A DNA stretch of 64,000 nucleotides, from NCBI GenBank assembly GCA_964518905.1, contig CAZFJL010000016.1, forward strand, positions 16,868-80,867, given 5' to 3'. The DNA comes from RDYZ01 sp964518905. GTDB lineage: Bacteria > Cyanobacteriota > Cyanobacteriia > Cyanobacteriales > Geitlerinemataceae. A model generated the notes under the pieces. The model was not told the DNA's origin and did no database searches. It saw nothing but the letters and a program-made list of their open reading frames with translations. The position numbers and the translations under genes are program-made. Shown here in pieces: positions 16,987-26,347 of the stretch; positions within the stretch are counted from its first letter, which is position 1, and every line of letters starts with the position of its first letter.

Positions 16987-18984
16987 ATGAGTTTTCCTTT
17001 TCCCGACCGTCTCGATCGCAGCCTCGATCGCCTTCAACAACACCTCCTGAGCCTGCAACACGACGATGGCTACTGGTGGGCAAATCTCGAATCGAATGTG
17101 ACGATGACCGCCGAGACGATTTTGCTCTACACCGTCTGGGGGATCACCGATCGGCTGCCGCTGGCGAAGGCGGAGCAGTATCTACGCAATGAGCAGCGGG
17201 ATCATGGCGGTTGGGAGCTGTATTACGGGGATGGTGGCGAGCTGAGTGTGTCGATCGAGGCGTATATGGCGCTGCGTTTGTTGGGGGTGGCGATCGACGA
17301 TCCCGCCTTGGAACGGGCGCGTGATTTTATCCTCGATCGGGGTGGGATCACGCGATCGCGCATCTTTACCAAGTTTCACCTGGCGCTAATCGGCTGCTAT
17401 GACTGGAGCGGTCTGCCCTCGATCCCCGCCTGGGTGATGTTGCTGCCGGACGGTAACGACGTGTTCAGCATTTACGACCTGTCGAGCTGGGCGCGGGGTA
17501 GCACTGTGCCGCTGATTGTGGTGTTCGATCGCAAGCCCGTCTATGTTGTCGAGCCGATCATCACGCTAAACGAGCTATACGCCGAGGGGATCGCCAATGC
17601 TCGCTTTGAACTGCCCCGTGATCCCGACGCCGATCCCTTCGATTTTGCCAATCTCAACACCGCGTTTACAGCGCTCGATGACGGCTTTAAGCTGGGCGAA
17701 CGCTTGGGGCTGGTTCCGTTCCGCGAGGAAGGATTACGCAAGGCCGAACAGTGGATTCTCGAACGACAGGAAGCGACGGGAGATTGGGGCGGCATTATTC
17801 CGGCGATGCTGAATTCGATGCTGGCGCTGCGGGTGTTGGGCTATGCGATCGATGATCCCGAGGTGGTGCGCGGATTCGCGGCGCTCGATCGCTTCTCGGT
17901 GCAAACGGACGAAACCTATTGGATGCAGCCCTGCATTTCGCCGGTCTGGGATACGGCTTGGATGGTGCGGGCGCTGGTGGATTTGGGGATCGATCGTGAT
18001 GCGCCGGAGCTGGTCAAAGCTGGTCAGTGGTTGGTGAATCAGCAAATTCTCGACTATGGCGATTGGGCGGTGAAAAATCCCGACGCTTTGCCTGGTGGTT
18101 GGGCGTTTGAATTCGACAATCGGTTTTACCCCGATCTCGATGATTCGGCGGTGGTGGCGATGGCGATCGACAAGGTGGATCTGCCGGATACGGCGCAAAA
18201 GCAGGCGGCGATCCGACGCGGGATCGATTGGATGATGTCGATGCAGTGTCGCGGTGGCGGCTGGGCGGCGTTTGATCTCGACAACGATAAAGACTGGCTC
18301 AATGATTTACCCTATAGCGATCTCAAAGCCTCGATCGATCCCCCCACGGCGGACGTCACCGCTCGCGTTCTCGAACTGGTCGGCGAACTCACCGAGTTGA
18401 CCGACACGCCCGACGCCTACAGCGCCACCCTCGATCGGGATCACGATCGCATCGACGCCGCTCTCGATTACCTACTGGGCGAACAGGAAAGCGACGGTAG
18501 CTGGTTCGGGCGCTGGGGTGTGAACTACATCTACGGGACGAGCGGCGTGCTGTCAGCGCTGACCTACTTTGATCGATCGGCGGATATTCGTGAGGCGATC
18601 GGGCGGGGAGCGTTGTGGCTGATCGAGGTGCAAAACGAGGATGGTGGCTGGGGTGAATCCTGCGCGAGCTATACCGATCCCAGCGTCAAAGGCCAGGGTG
18701 TGAGTACCCCGTCGCAAACCGCCTGGGCGATCATGGGTCTACTGGCAGCAGCGCCGACCCTAGCCGGACGAGAACACGCCGCGATCGATCGAGGCGTGCA
18801 ATATCTGATCGAAGCCCAGCGCGAGGATGGATCGTGGTACGAGGATGAATTTACGGGGACGGGTTTTCCCTGTCATTTTTACCTGAACTATCGGTATTAC
18901 CCGCTTTATTTTCCGGCGATCGCCCTGGCACGCTACCGCGCCACCTGTAAAGCGGCGGAAACGGAGACCCAAACAACCGCTTAG
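16987..18984 (+). CDS. shc: Squalene-hopene cyclase
   Basis: A 665-residue monotopic membrane enzyme that cyclises squalene to hopene and diplopterol, the base of hopanoid lipids. The protonating DxDD motif is DLDD at 383-386. Several QW repeats are visible (WILERQEATGDWGG, MQCRGGGWAAFD, IEAQREDGSWYEDEF), as are the GGWGESC and GTGFPCHFYLNYRYY segments near the C-terminus. Length is typical for bacterial Shc. It stands alone downstream of the AT-rich gap, with no other hopanoid genes in the window. Confidence 0.96.
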   Translation: MSFPFPDRLDRSLDRLQQHLLSLQHDDGYWWANLESNVTMTAETILLYTVWGITDRLPLAKAEQYLRNEQRDHGGWELYYGDGGELSVSIEAYMALRLLGVAIDDPALERARDFILDRGGITRSRIFTKFHLALIGCYDWSGLPSIPAWVMLLPDGNDVFSIYDLSSWARGSTVPLIVVFDRKPVYVVEPIITLNELYAEGIANARFELPRDPDADPFDFANLNTAFTALDDGFKLGERLGLVPFREEGLRKAEQWILERQEATGDWGGIIPAMLNSMLALRVLGYAIDDPEVVRGFAALDRFSVQTDETYWMQPCISPVWDTAWMVRALVDLGIDRDAPELVKAGQWLVNQQILDYGDWAVKNPDALPGGWAFEFDNRFYPDLDDSAVVAMAIDKVDLPDTAQKQAAIRRGIDWMMSMQCRGGGWAAFDLDNDKDWLNDLPYSDLKASIDPPTADVTARVLELVGELTELTDTPDAYSATLDRDHDRIDAALDYLLGEQESDGSWFGRWGVNYIYGTSGVLSALTYFDRSADIREAIGRGALWLIEVQNEDGGWGESCASYTDPSVKGQGVSTPSQTAWAIMGLLAAAPTLAGREHAAIDRGVQYLIEAQREDGSWYEDEFTGTGFPCHFYLNYRYYPLYFPAIALARYRATCKAAETETQTTA

Positions 18985-19353
18985 GGCTGGAATTGATACC
19001 GGCGGGGCAAACGCTACTCCCGGTTAATTCCCTCATCCCTCAAGCTGCCCCCCACCCCTGGAAAATCGGCTCCTCAACCTCGGCCATCCGTTGTATCCCG
19101 ACTGGCTAGAGCGATCGCGCTGACCATTTTGGGAGAAGGGGTTGGGGGATGAGGGCATTCATTGGGAGTATGCGTTTGCCCTGGCTTGTGTTTAGAAAGA
19201 TTGAAAGAACGTGTCACGACTCTGATACCCTGCAATATGGGTTAAACACGCTGTCACCGCTGGTGAGCGTTATCTTAGCCGCGCGATCGCCGCGTTGCGG
19301 GCTACAGGTATGTATTCCCTGCCGTGCAGACCACCAGTTCAGAGAAGTCCTCA
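18985..19353. other. Spacer between shc and glgA with a degenerate palindromic repeat
   Basis: About 370 bp without a gene. Around 19030-19158, CCCTCATCCCTCAAGCTGCC is answered by GGGGTTGGGGGATGAGGGC, a decayed relative of the pyrimidine/purine-rich repeat families seen elsewhere in the window. The final part is the presumed glgA leader. Confidence 0.55.
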
Positions 19354-20727
19354 ATGCGTATTTTATTCGTCGCGGCAGAAGCAGCCCCCCTCGCGAAGGT
19401 GGGCGGTATGGGGGACGTGGTTGGAGCACTCCCCAAGGCATTACGAAAACTCGGTCACGATGTCCGTATTTTCATGCCGTACTACGGCTTTTTACCGAAC
19501 AAGGTCGATATCCCCAGCGAGCCGGTTTGGTGGGGTCACACCATGTTCCAAGATTTCGCCGTTTACGAAACGCGACTGCCGGATAGTGACGTGCCGGTGT
19601 ATCTCTTCGGCCACCCGGTGTTTACGCCCAACGCGATTTACGGCGGCGATAATGAAGGCTGGCGCTTTACGCTGTTTTCCAGTGCGGCGGCGGAATTTTG
19701 TTGGAATTATTGGAAGCCAAATTTAGTCCATAGCCATGATTGGCACGCGGGCATGTTGCCGGTATGGATGCACCAGTCGCCGGATATTAGCAGCGTTTTC
19801 ACGATTCATAATTTGGCCTACCAAGGCCCCTGGCGATCGCTGCTAGAGCAAATGACCTGGTGTCCGTGGTACATGGAAGGCCACAACACGCTGGCGGCGG
19901 CGGTGCAATTTGCCGATCGGGTCAACACGGTTTCGCCCACCTACGCCCAGCAGATCCAAACGAAGGAATACGGCGAACAGGTCGAAGGGCTGCTCTCGTT
20001 CACGAGCGGCAAACTGAGCGGCATCGTCAACGGTATCGACGACGAAAGCTATAACCCGGCGACGGATACGCAGATTCAGCAGACCTTCGATGCCGACAGC
20101 CTCGATAAGCGCGTCCTGAATAAAATCGCGTTGCAAAAAGAGCTGGGTCTCGAACCGAATCCCGAGGCGTTTGTGATTGGGATGGTGTCGCGCATGGTTG
20201 AGCAAAAGGGCTTTGACCTATTGCTGCAAATCCTCGATCGGTTCATGGCCTACACCGACGCGCAGTTTATTTTGCTAGGGACGGGCGATCGCTACTACGA
20301 GACGCAGATGTGGCAACTGAGCGCCCGCTATCGCAATCGGATGTCGGTGTATCTGCTCTACAACGATCGGCTCTCGCGCAAAGTCTATGCCGGGAGCGAT
20401 GCCTTCCTGATGCCAAGCCGGTTTGAGCCGTGCGGTATTAGTCAAATGATGGCGATGCGTTACGGTAGCGTGCCGATCGTGCGGCGTACCGGTGGTCTGG
20501 TGGATACGGTGACCCATCATGATCCGATGAACAATACCGGGACGGGCTTTTGTTTCGATCGCTATGAGCCGCTGGATCTGTTCTCGGCGATCGTGCGGAC
20601 GTACGAAAGTTTTCGCTACAAGGACAAGTGGCGCGAGCTACAACAGCGCGGAATGCGCCAGGACTTTAGCTGGACAAAATCGGCGATGGCATACGACAAG
20701 CTGTATCGCGAAATAGTCCAGGAATAG
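19354..20727 (+). CDS. glgA: Glycogen synthase (ADP-glucose)
   Basis: A 457-residue GT5 enzyme adding glucose from ADP-glucose to alpha-1,4-glucan. The N-terminal substrate loop is AKVGGMGDVVGALP (K15, GG), the first Rossmann domain contains NLVHSHDWHAGMLP and FTIHNLAYQG, and the C-terminal domain has SRMVEQKGFDLL, LGTGDRYYE and the catalytic-site SRFEPCGISQMMAMRYGSVPIVRRTGGLVDTV. The strongly conserved MRILFVAAEAAP start selects ATG 19354 over an in-frame GTG at 19324. Together with pgm 2 kb away it links sugar phosphates to carbon storage. Confidence 0.95.
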   Translation: MRILFVAAEAAPLAKVGGMGDVVGALPKALRKLGHDVRIFMPYYGFLPNKVDIPSEPVWWGHTMFQDFAVYETRLPDSDVPVYLFGHPVFTPNAIYGGDNEGWRFTLFSSAAAEFCWNYWKPNLVHSHDWHAGMLPVWMHQSPDISSVFTIHNLAYQGPWRSLLEQMTWCPWYMEGHNTLAAAVQFADRVNTVSPTYAQQIQTKEYGEQVEGLLSFTSGKLSGIVNGIDDESYNPATDTQIQQTFDADSLDKRVLNKIALQKELGLEPNPEAFVIGMVSRMVEQKGFDLLLQILDRFMAYTDAQFILLGTGDRYYETQMWQLSARYRNRMSVYLLYNDRLSRKVYAGSDAFLMPSRFEPCGISQMMAMRYGSVPIVRRTGGLVDTVTHHDPMNNTGTGFCFDRYEPLDLFSAIVRTYESFRYKDKWRELQQRGMRQDFSWTKSAMAYDKLYREIVQE

Positions 20728-20980
20728 TTTGTCTCATTAGGCCTGTTTCACAACGGGTCTAATTTGAGCCGGTGAAAGTATGCCAACAGAATGGAGGTGT
20801 TCGCGAGTTGTGAGAAGTTGGACTTTTCTAAAAGGCCGATTTCTGGGGTGAATAGATATATTCCGTGAAAATACTTATAACATTTGTTGGTATGAGCTAA
20901 ATTGAGCTGCTAGGGTAACACCATGCTGATCGCGGTTGCGATCGGTCTATCTAAATCTGTTTCGAGATGGTTTTTTAGCT

Positions 20981-21883
20981 ATGGTTTTTCAGCGACATTT
21001 AACGGCACTACTCGGCGGCGCGGCAACGGCGATCGTCTGTGCGCTCCCCCAAAGCGCGTCGGCACTGACCGGCGCTCAGGTGAACAACGTCGCCCGCGAA
21101 GTCACGACCCTGATCGTCTCGGAATACAGCGACGGAACCGGCCACGGTTCGGGCTTCATTTTTTCCAATAATGACGACGAATACTACGTTCTGACCAACC
21201 GCCACGTGGTCGAAGGCGCAGAGTCGATCATCATCGGTACGCATGGCAATCAAGCCTACGCGGTGGATCTTGACGACGTGACGATTTTGCCCGGTGCGGA
21301 TTTGGCGGTGTTGAAGTTCGTCAGCGAAGACGAGCATGAGGTCGCGACACTAGCACCGGGGGAAACGACGGAAGGTCAGGATGTATTTATCTCGGGCTGG
21401 CCTGCGCCGGGGAGTACGGGGCAGCTCATCCGTCAGTTTACCGACGGTCGGATCTCGGGTTTCCTCAATGATCCCGTCGATGGCTACCAGATGATTTATA
21501 CCAACGTGACGCGGCGCGGTATGAGTGGTAGCGGCGTATTTGACTCGGCGGGCCGGGTGATCGGCGTTCACGGCATGGGCGATTATGCCTCACCGGAGGA
21601 AATCCAAACCGAGGAGATGACGGACGAGGAAGCGGCGAGTATTTCGCGGATGATCAAGCCGGGATTTAACTACGCGATCCCGATCGGGACGGCGATGGAT
21701 CTGATGGCGGGTCAGCGGATGTATCTGAGTATGGATGTGGATACGTCGCCGTCGCCGGATCTGGCGGGGCCGTATGTGGCGAGTGAGCCGACGGAGGCAG
21801 ATACGATCGACAATATCGATTCGATGCTGAATACGTTGGAACGGGTGGGCAATATTCTGAATCGGATTGATCGCCTATTCTAG
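20981..21883 (+). CDS. Secreted trypsin-like serine protease
   Basis: A 300-residue precursor. The signal peptide (HLTALLGGAATAIVCALPQSASAL) points to export. The chymotrypsin-fold domain shows all three catalytic residues: His in LTNRHVVEG, Asp in PGADLAVLKF and Ser in RGMSGSGVFD. There is no PDZ domain, so it is not a full HtrA/Deg; the C-terminal 70 residues are acidic and helical. Many cyanobacteria have such single-domain proteases with TPR or no partner domains. ATG 20981 is favoured because it sits directly before the signal peptide. A terminator follows. Confidence 0.85.
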   Translation: MVFQRHLTALLGGAATAIVCALPQSASALTGAQVNNVAREVTTLIVSEYSDGTGHGSGFIFSNNDDEYYVLTNRHVVEGAESIIIGTHGNQAYAVDLDDVTILPGADLAVLKFVSEDEHEVATLAPGETTEGQDVFISGWPAPGSTGQLIRQFTDGRISGFLNDPVDGYQMIYTNVTRRGMSGSGVFDSAGRVIGVHGMGDYASPEEIQTEEMTDEEAASISRMIKPGFNYAIPIGTAMDLMAGQRMYLSMDVDTSPSPDLAGPYVASEPTEADTIDNIDSMLNTLERVGNILNRIDRLF

Positions 21884-21898
21884 GCGTTATTGCTCCAT

Positions 21899-21940
21899 TT
21901 TTCGCTAGTCAATTTTCGCTAGTCAATTTTCGTTAGCAAA
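21899..21940. repeat. Tandem 14-bp repeat
   Basis: TTTTCGCTAGTCAA occurs twice in a row and is followed by a partial third copy (TTTTCGTTAGCAAA), directly before the terminator of the protease gene. Confidence 0.6.
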
Positions 21941-21974
21941 AAGCCCCCACTTTCAATGAAAATGGGGGCTTTTT
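21938..21974 (+). terminator. Intrinsic terminator, probably bidirectional
   Basis: AAAAAGCCCCCA pairs with TGGGGGCTTTTT around a 13-nt loop. The A tract on the left and T tract on the right let it serve the protease gene (plus) and possibly rplI (minus), which converge here. Confidence 0.9.
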
Positions 21975-22052
21975 GGTGGGGTTGGTTAATCGATCAAGCG
22001 ATTTTAGCAGAAACCGATCGTATTAGGACGCTCTTGTTTAAGCCGAAAACCG

Positions 22053-22074
22053 CACTTCGACTCCGCTCAGTGCT
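22053..22074. repeat. Short dispersed motif, copy 2
   Basis: An exact copy of the 22-bp sequence at 4776-4797, lying between the terminator and the rplI stop codon. Confidence 0.6.
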
Positions 22075-22115
22075 CTCAGCTTTTTCATACGTCCTAACCA
22101 AATCGTTTTTTGCTA

Positions 22116-22574
22116 TTACAACGGGGTGACGTGAACTTCGACTTCTGCCGTGACTTCGGCGTGAACTTTCACTTGCACTTTGTAGATACCGAGTTTGTTG
22201 ATCTCGGGGATCGTGATGCCACGACGATCGAGGTCTTGGCCGGTGCTGGCGAGGATGGCTTCGGCCATTTCGCGATCGGTCACCGTACCGAAAATTGCAT
22301 CGCCTTCACCGAGGGGCTTCGCAATCTTGAAGCGACCCACCGATTCGAGCGCTTTTTTGCGATCTTCGGCCTCTTGTTTGATTTTGGCGAGACGCTCGGC
22401 TTCTTTGGCCTTCCGACGTTCGACCTGCTTGAGGATTCCCGGCGTCGTGTTAACGCCGAGGCTTTGGGGGATCAGGAAGTTACGAGCATAACCGGGAGCA
22501 ACTTCGACGACCTCGCCTTTACGACCGAGTTTACTAACGTCTTGGTTGAGTAACAGTTGAATACGCTTTGCCAT
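22116..22574 (-). CDS. rplI: 50S ribosomal protein L9
   Basis: A 152-residue protein with the L9 N-terminal RNA-binding domain (IQLLLNQDVSKLGRKGEVVEVAPGYARNFLIPQSLG), a long connecting helix rich in Lys/Glu and a C-terminal domain (GEGDAIFGTVTDREMAEAI..., ITIPEINKLGIYKVQVKVHAEVTAEVEV). It binds domain V of 23S rRNA at the L1-stalk base and limits frameshifting. Full length. It is monocistronic here; the 230-bp spacer to pgm should hold its promoter. Confidence 0.97.
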   Translation of the reverse strand: MAKRIQLLLNQDVSKLGRKGEVVEVAPGYARNFLIPQSLGVNTTPGILKQVERRKAKEAERLAKIKQEAEDRKKALESVGRFKIAKPLGEGDAIFGTVTDREMAEAILASTGQDLDRRGITIPEINKLGIYKVQVKVHAEVTAEVEVHVTPL

Positions 22575-22808
22575 TGTGATTTAAGTTCTTTGCTAGGGGG
22601 TTCACAGCTTCGACCGCATGTGACCGGGGTGGCGATCGCTGTGATTCACGCGTGTAGTCCCCAAGTCTGCTTTAAAGTCCGATCTTCTAGGTTAAACTAC
22701 GCTGCTGATTCTTACCAGATTTTTTCTTGCGCTACGGTCTAGCTTCATCGATCGCCTGAACAGGATGAATCGCGACCGTAACGCACCCTGCCGGGTCTGC
22801 CGCGATCC

Positions 22809-24449
22809 TTAAGTGATCACTGTCGGGGTGTCCATGCTGGTGTACTGGCGAATGCTAGCGATTTCCTCCGCGATCGCGATCAGATCCGCCAATGCCTCCT
22901 GTGTCTCGATTCCGTGCTTGCTCGCATCCGGCTCATAACTCTCCAGATACACCCGCAGCGTCGCCCCCTGGGTTCCCGTCCCCGACAAGCGGAACACCAC
23001 TCGCGACCCGTCGGTAAAGCCGATGCGAATGCCCTGCTGGTCGCTGACACTGTGATCCACCGGATCGGTGTAGCTGAAATCATCGGCGTAGGCGACTTCG
23101 TAGCCCTGGATCGTCGTACCCACCATCGAGCCGACCGCCTCGCGCAGGTTGCCCATCAGCGTCGCCGCCGGTGCTGAAGCGACGCCTTCGTAGTCGTGGC
23201 GGCTGTAGTAGTTGCGCCCGTAGGTTTTCCAGTGGTCAGTGACGATCGCCTCCACCGACTGCTGACGCACCGCCAGGATATTCATCCAAAACAACACCGC
23301 CCAGAGACCATCCTTTTCGCGCACATGGTTCGACCCCGTGCCAAAACTCTCCTCACCGCACAGCGTCGCCTTGCCCGCATCGAGCAGATTGCCGAAGAAC
23401 TTCCAGCCCGTCGGCGTTTCGTAACAATCGATGCCCAGCTTTGCCGCCACCCGATCGACCGCCGCACTGGTGGGCATCGATCGCGCCACGCCTGCAATCC
23501 CGTCTTTATAACCCGGAACTAGGGTCGCATTCGCCGCCAACACCGCGAGGCTATCGCTCGGCGTCACGAAAAAATTCGCGCCGAGGATCATGTTGCGATC
23601 GCCATCGCCATCGGACGCCGCGCCGAAATCAGGCACATTTTCGCCGAACATCTTTTCGACCAGATCATGCGCGTACACCAGGTTCGGGTCAGGGTGACCA
23701 CCGCCGAAATCCTCCAGCGGCACACCGTTTTGCACCGTACCGGCGGGCGCTCCTAGCCGCGTTTCAAACAAATATTTCGCGTAAGGCCCCGTCACCGCGT
23801 GCATCGAATCCATACAAACGCTGAGTTTACCCGCCGCGATGTAGTCCCGAATCGCATCGAGGTCAAACAGCGATTCCATCAGCTCAGCATAGTCCGCCAC
23901 CGAGTCGATCACCGCCACCGCCATCGTACCGATCGTGGTTTCACCGATGCGTTCTAGATCAATATCGTTCGCTTCGATGATTTTGTAACCCTCGATCGTC
24001 TTGGTGCGATCGAAAATCGCCTCCGTCACCTTCTCCGGTGCGGGGCCGCCGTTGCTGGTGTTGTACTTAATGCCGAAGTCGCCATCGGGGCCGCCGGGGT
24101 TGTGGCTTGCGGAGAGGATGATGCCGCCAAAGGCGCTGTTTTTCCGAATAATGCAGGAGGCCGCCGGGGTGGAGAGGATGCCGTGCTGTCCGACGAGGAC
24201 GCGCCCGATACCGTTAGCGGCGGCCATTTTGAGGATAATTTGGATGGCGTTACGGTTGTAAAACCGACCGTCACCACCGAGGACGAGGGTGTTGCCCTGG
24301 TATTCTGCCGGGTCGAGACTGTCGAAGATGGCCTGGACGAAGTTTTCGAGGTAGTTCCGTTCTTGGAACACGGTGACCCGTTTGCGGAGGCCGGAGGTTC
24401 CCGGCTTCTGATCTGCAAACGGCTGGGTTGAGACGGTATGGATGTTCAT
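22809..24449 (-). CDS. pgm: Phosphoglucomutase (alpha-D-glucose phosphate-specific)
   Basis: A 546-residue alpha-phosphohexomutase interconverting glucose-1-phosphate and glucose-6-phosphate, linking glycogen and nucleotide-sugar synthesis to central metabolism. Visible: the N-terminal FADQKPGTSGLRKRV, the phosphoserine loop LSASHNPGG, the metal-binding DGDGDRN, the sugar-binding GEESFG and a C-terminal phosphate-binding FRLSGTGTQGATLR. ATG 24449 is the start; the open frame upstream to 24626 crosses dispersed repeats and is not coding. Confidence 0.95.
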   Translation of the reverse strand: MNIHTVSTQPFADQKPGTSGLRKRVTVFQERNYLENFVQAIFDSLDPAEYQGNTLVLGGDGRFYNRNAIQIILKMAAANGIGRVLVGQHGILSTPAASCIIRKNSAFGGIILSASHNPGGPDGDFGIKYNTSNGGPAPEKVTEAIFDRTKTIEGYKIIEANDIDLERIGETTIGTMAVAVIDSVADYAELMESLFDLDAIRDYIAAGKLSVCMDSMHAVTGPYAKYLFETRLGAPAGTVQNGVPLEDFGGGHPDPNLVYAHDLVEKMFGENVPDFGAASDGDGDRNMILGANFFVTPSDSLAVLAANATLVPGYKDGIAGVARSMPTSAAVDRVAAKLGIDCYETPTGWKFFGNLLDAGKATLCGEESFGTGSNHVREKDGLWAVLFWMNILAVRQQSVEAIVTDHWKTYGRNYYSRHDYEGVASAPAATLMGNLREAVGSMVGTTIQGYEVAYADDFSYTDPVDHSVSDQQGIRIGFTDGSRVVFRLSGTGTQGATLRVYLESYEPDASKHGIETQEALADLIAIAEEIASIRQYTSMDTPTVIT

Positions 24450-24560
24450 CAAAAACTCTTGGGTCTGAAACCTCGTCCTTTGAGGACGGCTTTGCAAAAA
24501 CTGTACAATGAAAATGGTCAATGACCCACCCGAGACATAGACGGAACAGAAAGCCAAACG

Positions 24561-24601
24561 TGACCATTCTGGGGGGTGGGTCTCAAGCCCCGGACTTTTA
24601 G
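24561..24601. repeat. Dispersed repeat family C, copy 1
   Basis: TGACCATTCTGGGGGGTGGG followed by TCTCAAGCCCCGGACTTTTA. The same block recurs at 48670-48843, where it is split by a 131-bp insertion. The right end forms half of a CGGACTTTTAGTCCG hairpin that is completed only in the second copy; here it runs straight into another palindrome. Confidence 0.75.
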
Positions 24602-24603
24602 GA

Positions 24604-24675
24604 GTAGGGTGGGCACTGCCCACCATGACGGATGCGGATTCGCTTGTTGATCGTGGTGGGCAATGCCCACCCTAC
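24604..24675. repeat. Palindromic repeat GTAGGGTGGGCA...TGCCCACCCTAC, copy 1
   Basis: 72 bp bounded by inverted copies of GTAGGGTGGGCA(C/T)TGCCCACC, with a central part containing GGATGCGGATTCGC. Each end is itself a GGTGGGCA/TGCCCACC palindrome. A related copy lies at 32119. It sits between the divergent-looking ends of pgm and the TVP38 gene, abutting repeat family C. Confidence 0.85.
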
Positions 24676-24681
24676 TCAGGA

Positions 24682-25326
24682 TCAAGGTGGGGGCGATCGC
24701 CGCTGGCGATACCAAACTGCGCCAATGATCAAGCTTGCCACCAAGGTTAAGGCCAAAATTAACCCCCAAATGCTGCCGCCCTGCATCAGATCGCGCCCCG
24801 AGCTACCGATCGCGATAAACGGCAACAGCCCCAATACTGTCCCGATCGACGTGCCGATCGTGTAGTCGCGCCAGGTGACCGCCGTTAAGCCCGCCGCGAG
24901 ATTGACGAAGCCGTAGGGCAAAATCGGAAGCAGGCGAATCGCGAATAGATAAAGCAGGCCGCTGCGGCGAATATCAGCATCGATCGCCTCCCACTGACCG
25001 GCCAAGCGCGACGCGACCCAGCCGCGCCCGATCGTCCGCGCAAACCCAAACGTCAGCAGCGCCGCCCCGATCGCGCCGATGCTGCTCCAGAGCATGCCGC
25101 CCCAGAGTCCGAACAGAGCGCCACCGGCTAAATTAAGCGGAGTTGATGGCAGTAGCAGGATCGTCCCGATCGCGTAGGCCGCCACGTAGGCGATCGGCGC
25201 CCAGATCCCCCAGGCATTCAGCCACGCTTCGACGCGATCGGCGTCGATATCGGCGATGAGGTACAGCGCGATCGCCGTCGCGACCACGAACAGAAAAACC
25301 AGCGCGGTCAGGGTGCGTTTCGTCAT
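24682..25326 (-). CDS. TVP38/TMEM64 (VTT-domain) membrane protein
   Basis: A 214-residue inner-membrane protein with five or six hydrophobic segments and the VTT/DedA-superfamily signature: GTILLLPSTPLNLAGGALFG followed by the FARTIGRGWVASRL helix, then RLLPILPYGFVNLAAGLTAV. Relatives act as lipid scramblases or transporters of isoprenoid or phospholipid carriers. Its ATG overlaps the TGA of the upstream glycosyltransferase by 4 bp, so the two are translationally coupled, which fits a role in moving polyprenyl-linked intermediates. Confidence 0.85.
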   Translation of the reverse strand: MTKRTLTALVFLFVVATAIALYLIADIDADRVEAWLNAWGIWAPIAYVAAYAIGTILLLPSTPLNLAGGALFGLWGGMLWSSIGAIGAALLTFGFARTIGRGWVASRLAGQWEAIDADIRRSGLLYLFAIRLLPILPYGFVNLAAGLTAVTWRDYTIGTSIGTVLGLLPFIAIGSSGRDLMQGGSIWGLILALTLVASLIIGAVWYRQRRSPPP

Positions 25327-26291
25327 GACAGTTCGTCCTGTTCCGGGGATGACGTCGGCGCTGACGTGCGGTAGACCTGACGCACCAAATATAAAGGCCG
25401 CTGCTTCACCTCGTCATACACCCGCCCGAGATATTCCCCCAGCACTCCGATCGCGATCAGTTGCACACTCCCCAAAAACAACACCGCCACCATCAGCGAC
25501 GCATACCCCGGCACATCCACCCCCGAGATTAATGTCCGCACTGTCAAAAACACGGCATAGGCCAGCGACGCCAGCGAAATCGAGACCCCGACATAGCTCC
25601 ACACTTTCAGAGGCAACGAGCTAAACGCCGTAATGCCATCCAGGGCAAAATTCCAGAGTTTCCAATAATTCCAACTGGTTTCGCCCGAGAGACGCGGGGC
25701 GCGATCGAAATACACCGTCGCCTGTCGATAGCCCACCCAGGCAAACAAGCCTTTCATAAAGCGGGTGCGCTCGGGCAGTTGTTTGATCGCATCAACGACG
25801 GTGCGATCGAGCAAGCGAAAATCGCCGGTATTCGCCGGAATCGGCACGGAACTGAGGCGCGAAATCGTGCGATAAAACCCCGCCGCCGTGAACTGTTTCA
25901 GCCAGCTTTCGCCCAAACGCTGTCGCCGCGTCGCGCACACCACATCAAACCCCTCGCGCCACTTTTCCAGCAGCAACTCGATCAGCTCCGGCGGATCTTG
26001 CAGGTCAGCATCGATCGGAATCACGGCGCGGCCTTGGGTGTAATCGAGTCCGGCACTCATGGCGATTTCTTTGCCAAAATTGCGCGACAGATCAATCACG
26101 ACAATTTGTGGGTAACGGTGTTGGCACGAAAACGCCTGATTTAGCGTGTCGTCGCGGCTGCCATCGTTTACAAGCACAATTTCGTAGGTCACATCCAGCC
26201 GATCGAGCACCTGCATTAGCCGCTCACACAGCCGCTCTAGATTGGATGCTTCATTAAAAATAGGAACGACGATCGAAATATCAATGGTCAT
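25323..26291 (-). CDS. GT2 polyprenyl-phosphate glycosyltransferase (DPM1/GtrB-like)
   Basis: A 322-residue enzyme with a cytoplasmic GT-A domain (residues 1-230: ISIVVPIFNEASNLERLC, LVNDGSRDDTL, and the DxD-type IPIDADLQDPPELI) and two C-terminal transmembrane helices (about 235-260 and 270-295) followed by the typical GVLGEYLGRVYDEVKQRPLYLV. Members load a sugar from a nucleotide donor onto undecaprenyl phosphate for glycan transfer across the membrane. It is coupled by a 4-bp overlap to the VTT-domain gene downstream. Confidence 0.9.
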   Translation of the reverse strand: MTIDISIVVPIFNEASNLERLCERLMQVLDRLDVTYEIVLVNDGSRDDTLNQAFSCQHRYPQIVVIDLSRNFGKEIAMSAGLDYTQGRAVIPIDADLQDPPELIELLLEKWREGFDVVCATRRQRLGESWLKQFTAAGFYRTISRLSSVPIPANTGDFRLLDRTVVDAIKQLPERTRFMKGLFAWVGYRQATVYFDRAPRLSGETSWNYWKLWNFALDGITAFSSLPLKVWSYVGVSISLASLAYAVFLTVRTLISGVDVPGYASLMVAVLFLGSVQLIAIGVLGEYLGRVYDEVKQRPLYLVRQVYRTSAPTSSPEQDELS

Positions 26292-26347
26292 GATTGCAGG
26301 CAGCGAATTCGGGTTTCTATACCAGGGATCTTCGCGATGGTCTCACC

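Noticed and set aside
24450..24626. Upstream extension of the pgm frame by 59 codons
   Set aside because: It runs through dispersed repeats C and GTAGGGTGGGCA; the conserved pgm N-terminus begins at 24449.
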